From Pseudovibrio sp. Tun.PSC04-5.I4 (GTDB lineage Bacteria > Pseudomonadota > Alphaproteobacteria > Rhizobiales > Stappiaceae), in the NCBI RefSeq assembly GCF_900104145.1, contig NZ_FNLB01000004.1, positions 119,230-183,229 of the forward strand: a DNA stretch of 64,000 bases, read 5' to 3'. The first letter of the stretch is position 1; each line of letters opens with the position of its first letter. Below are positions 63,544-64,000 of this stretch, piece after piece. Under the pieces are notes generated by a model that made no database searches, was not told the DNA's origin, and saw nothing but the letters and a program-made list of their open reading frames with translations. The position numbers were made by a program, and so were the translations under genes.

Positions 63544-64000
63544 TCACGCCAGTTCTATATCCCGTTGCAGACCTGCAGTTAAGAGGATGTGGTCCAGATG
63601 GACCCCTTTCAGGATTGAATAATGATCTCCCTCCACAATCTCCCAGTTTTGCAAATCAGGAAGGAATTCAAGCCAATGCTTTCGGGAGTTGGAATTGATG
63701 TTTTGAGTTGCGCTCATGCCTGATGCTACCTGAGAGGCTATGAAGACGTTACCACGCCACCTCGCGGCCGGTTGCATCACATGTTCTGCCATAACCGTCA
63801 TGTGGCTGTACAACGGGTTAAAGCCTGAAGATAAACCTCACGTTCTTTGAGACCCGCTTCTGTCATTCTTTCGCTGGATGTTGGTGCACCTGCCCATTTT
63901 GCGGACACTTCATTTAAGAAAATTTGCTCAACTTCCTGCTCACTCATCTGTTTCCACTGATCGCCTGAACGAGGAGCAGGGGATCAATGAGTGTGAGCTG
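63544..64000 (-). pseudogene. Terminal thioesterase domain of an NRPS/PKS (partial, frameshifted)
   Basis: Convergent to the PPTase gene. From the window edge it reads SGDQWKQMSEQEVEQIFLNE and LKEREVYLQALTR, stops, and continues in another frame from about 63815 with YSHMTVMAEHVMQPAARWRG, and NWEIVEGDHYSILKGVHLDH, where GDHYSIL carries the catalytic His typical of NRPS thioesterase domains. The rest of the megasynthase would lie to the right of the window. Confidence 0.6.

Noticed and set aside
1..64000. CRISPR arrays, rRNA and tRNA genes
   Set aside because: No regularly spaced direct repeats, and no rRNA or tRNA-like segments were recognised on either strand.

Overview
The window looks like part of a large extrachromosomal replicon of a marine alphaproteobacterium, most probably Pseudovibrio. 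The evidence is a complete repABC plasmid replication/partition operon (56.1-60.1 kb), a second solo repC (1.6-3.1 kb), a recognisable tropodithietic acid (TDA) biosynthesis and resistance gene set (tdaA-tdaE, tdaF, tdaR1-3), and several type III secretion (T3SS) chaperone/effector-like gene pairs. TDA producers carrying repABC plasmids are known in Phaeobacter, Ruegeria and Pseudovibrio; TDA together with T3SS points to Pseudovibrio. No T3SS apparatus gene, rRNA, tRNA or CRISPR array is visible.

Layout. 0-1 kb: IS21-family end cutting a membrane-protein gene. 1.4-5.6 kb: antisense-RNA-like signals, solo repC, a MarR-type regulator, two lipoproteins and a small HTH-like protein. 6.0-7.4 kb: effector/chaperone pair 1. 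7.5-8.2 kb: graveyard of small IS pieces with a MITE-like repeat. 8.2-11.3 kb: polar amino-acid ABC transporter operon. 11.6-20.9 kb: a nested mobile-element stack (an IS5-type element split by an IS66 element, itself split by an IS3-family element in tnpA and a group II intron in tnpB). 21.0-24.0 kb: effector 2 plus chaperone, flanked by two inverted, decayed copies of one IS3-family element. 24.5-28.8 kb: more ISs, with an IS30-type element inside an IS3-type element. 29.2-32.9 kb: chaperone 3, a flavoprotein-like effector candidate and a cupin-like effector candidate, closed by a strong terminator. 33.3-34.7 kb: PIN-toxin remnant and an IS5 copy.

34.8-52.6 kb is the TDA island: an SDR-type reductase divergent from tdaF, a DUF2938-like membrane protein, a vanadium-haloperoxidase-like exported protein, a DASS/SLC13 anion permease, a TrmO-like protein with a peptide-type ABC transporter (fused double ATPase), tdaR3-R2-R1, tdaE-D-C, tdaB and the LysR regulator tdaA. 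Between these genes I find a recurrent dyad, CCTCAG-N5-CTGAGG, with LysR T-N11-A spacing, upstream of tdaF/SDR, the permease/TrmO-ABC divergon, tdaC, tdaB, and in weaker form the haloperoxidase and tdaR1. It may be the TdaA operator and would define a regulon wider than the usual tda genes.

53-64 kb: IS6/IS5 remnants, a cobalt-type nitrile hydratase operon, repABC with an antisense RNA between repB and repC, more IS remnants, and the edge of an NRPS/PKS locus (type II thioesterase, Sfp-type phosphopantetheinyl transferase, terminal thioesterase domain) in which three genes each appear to carry a frameshift.
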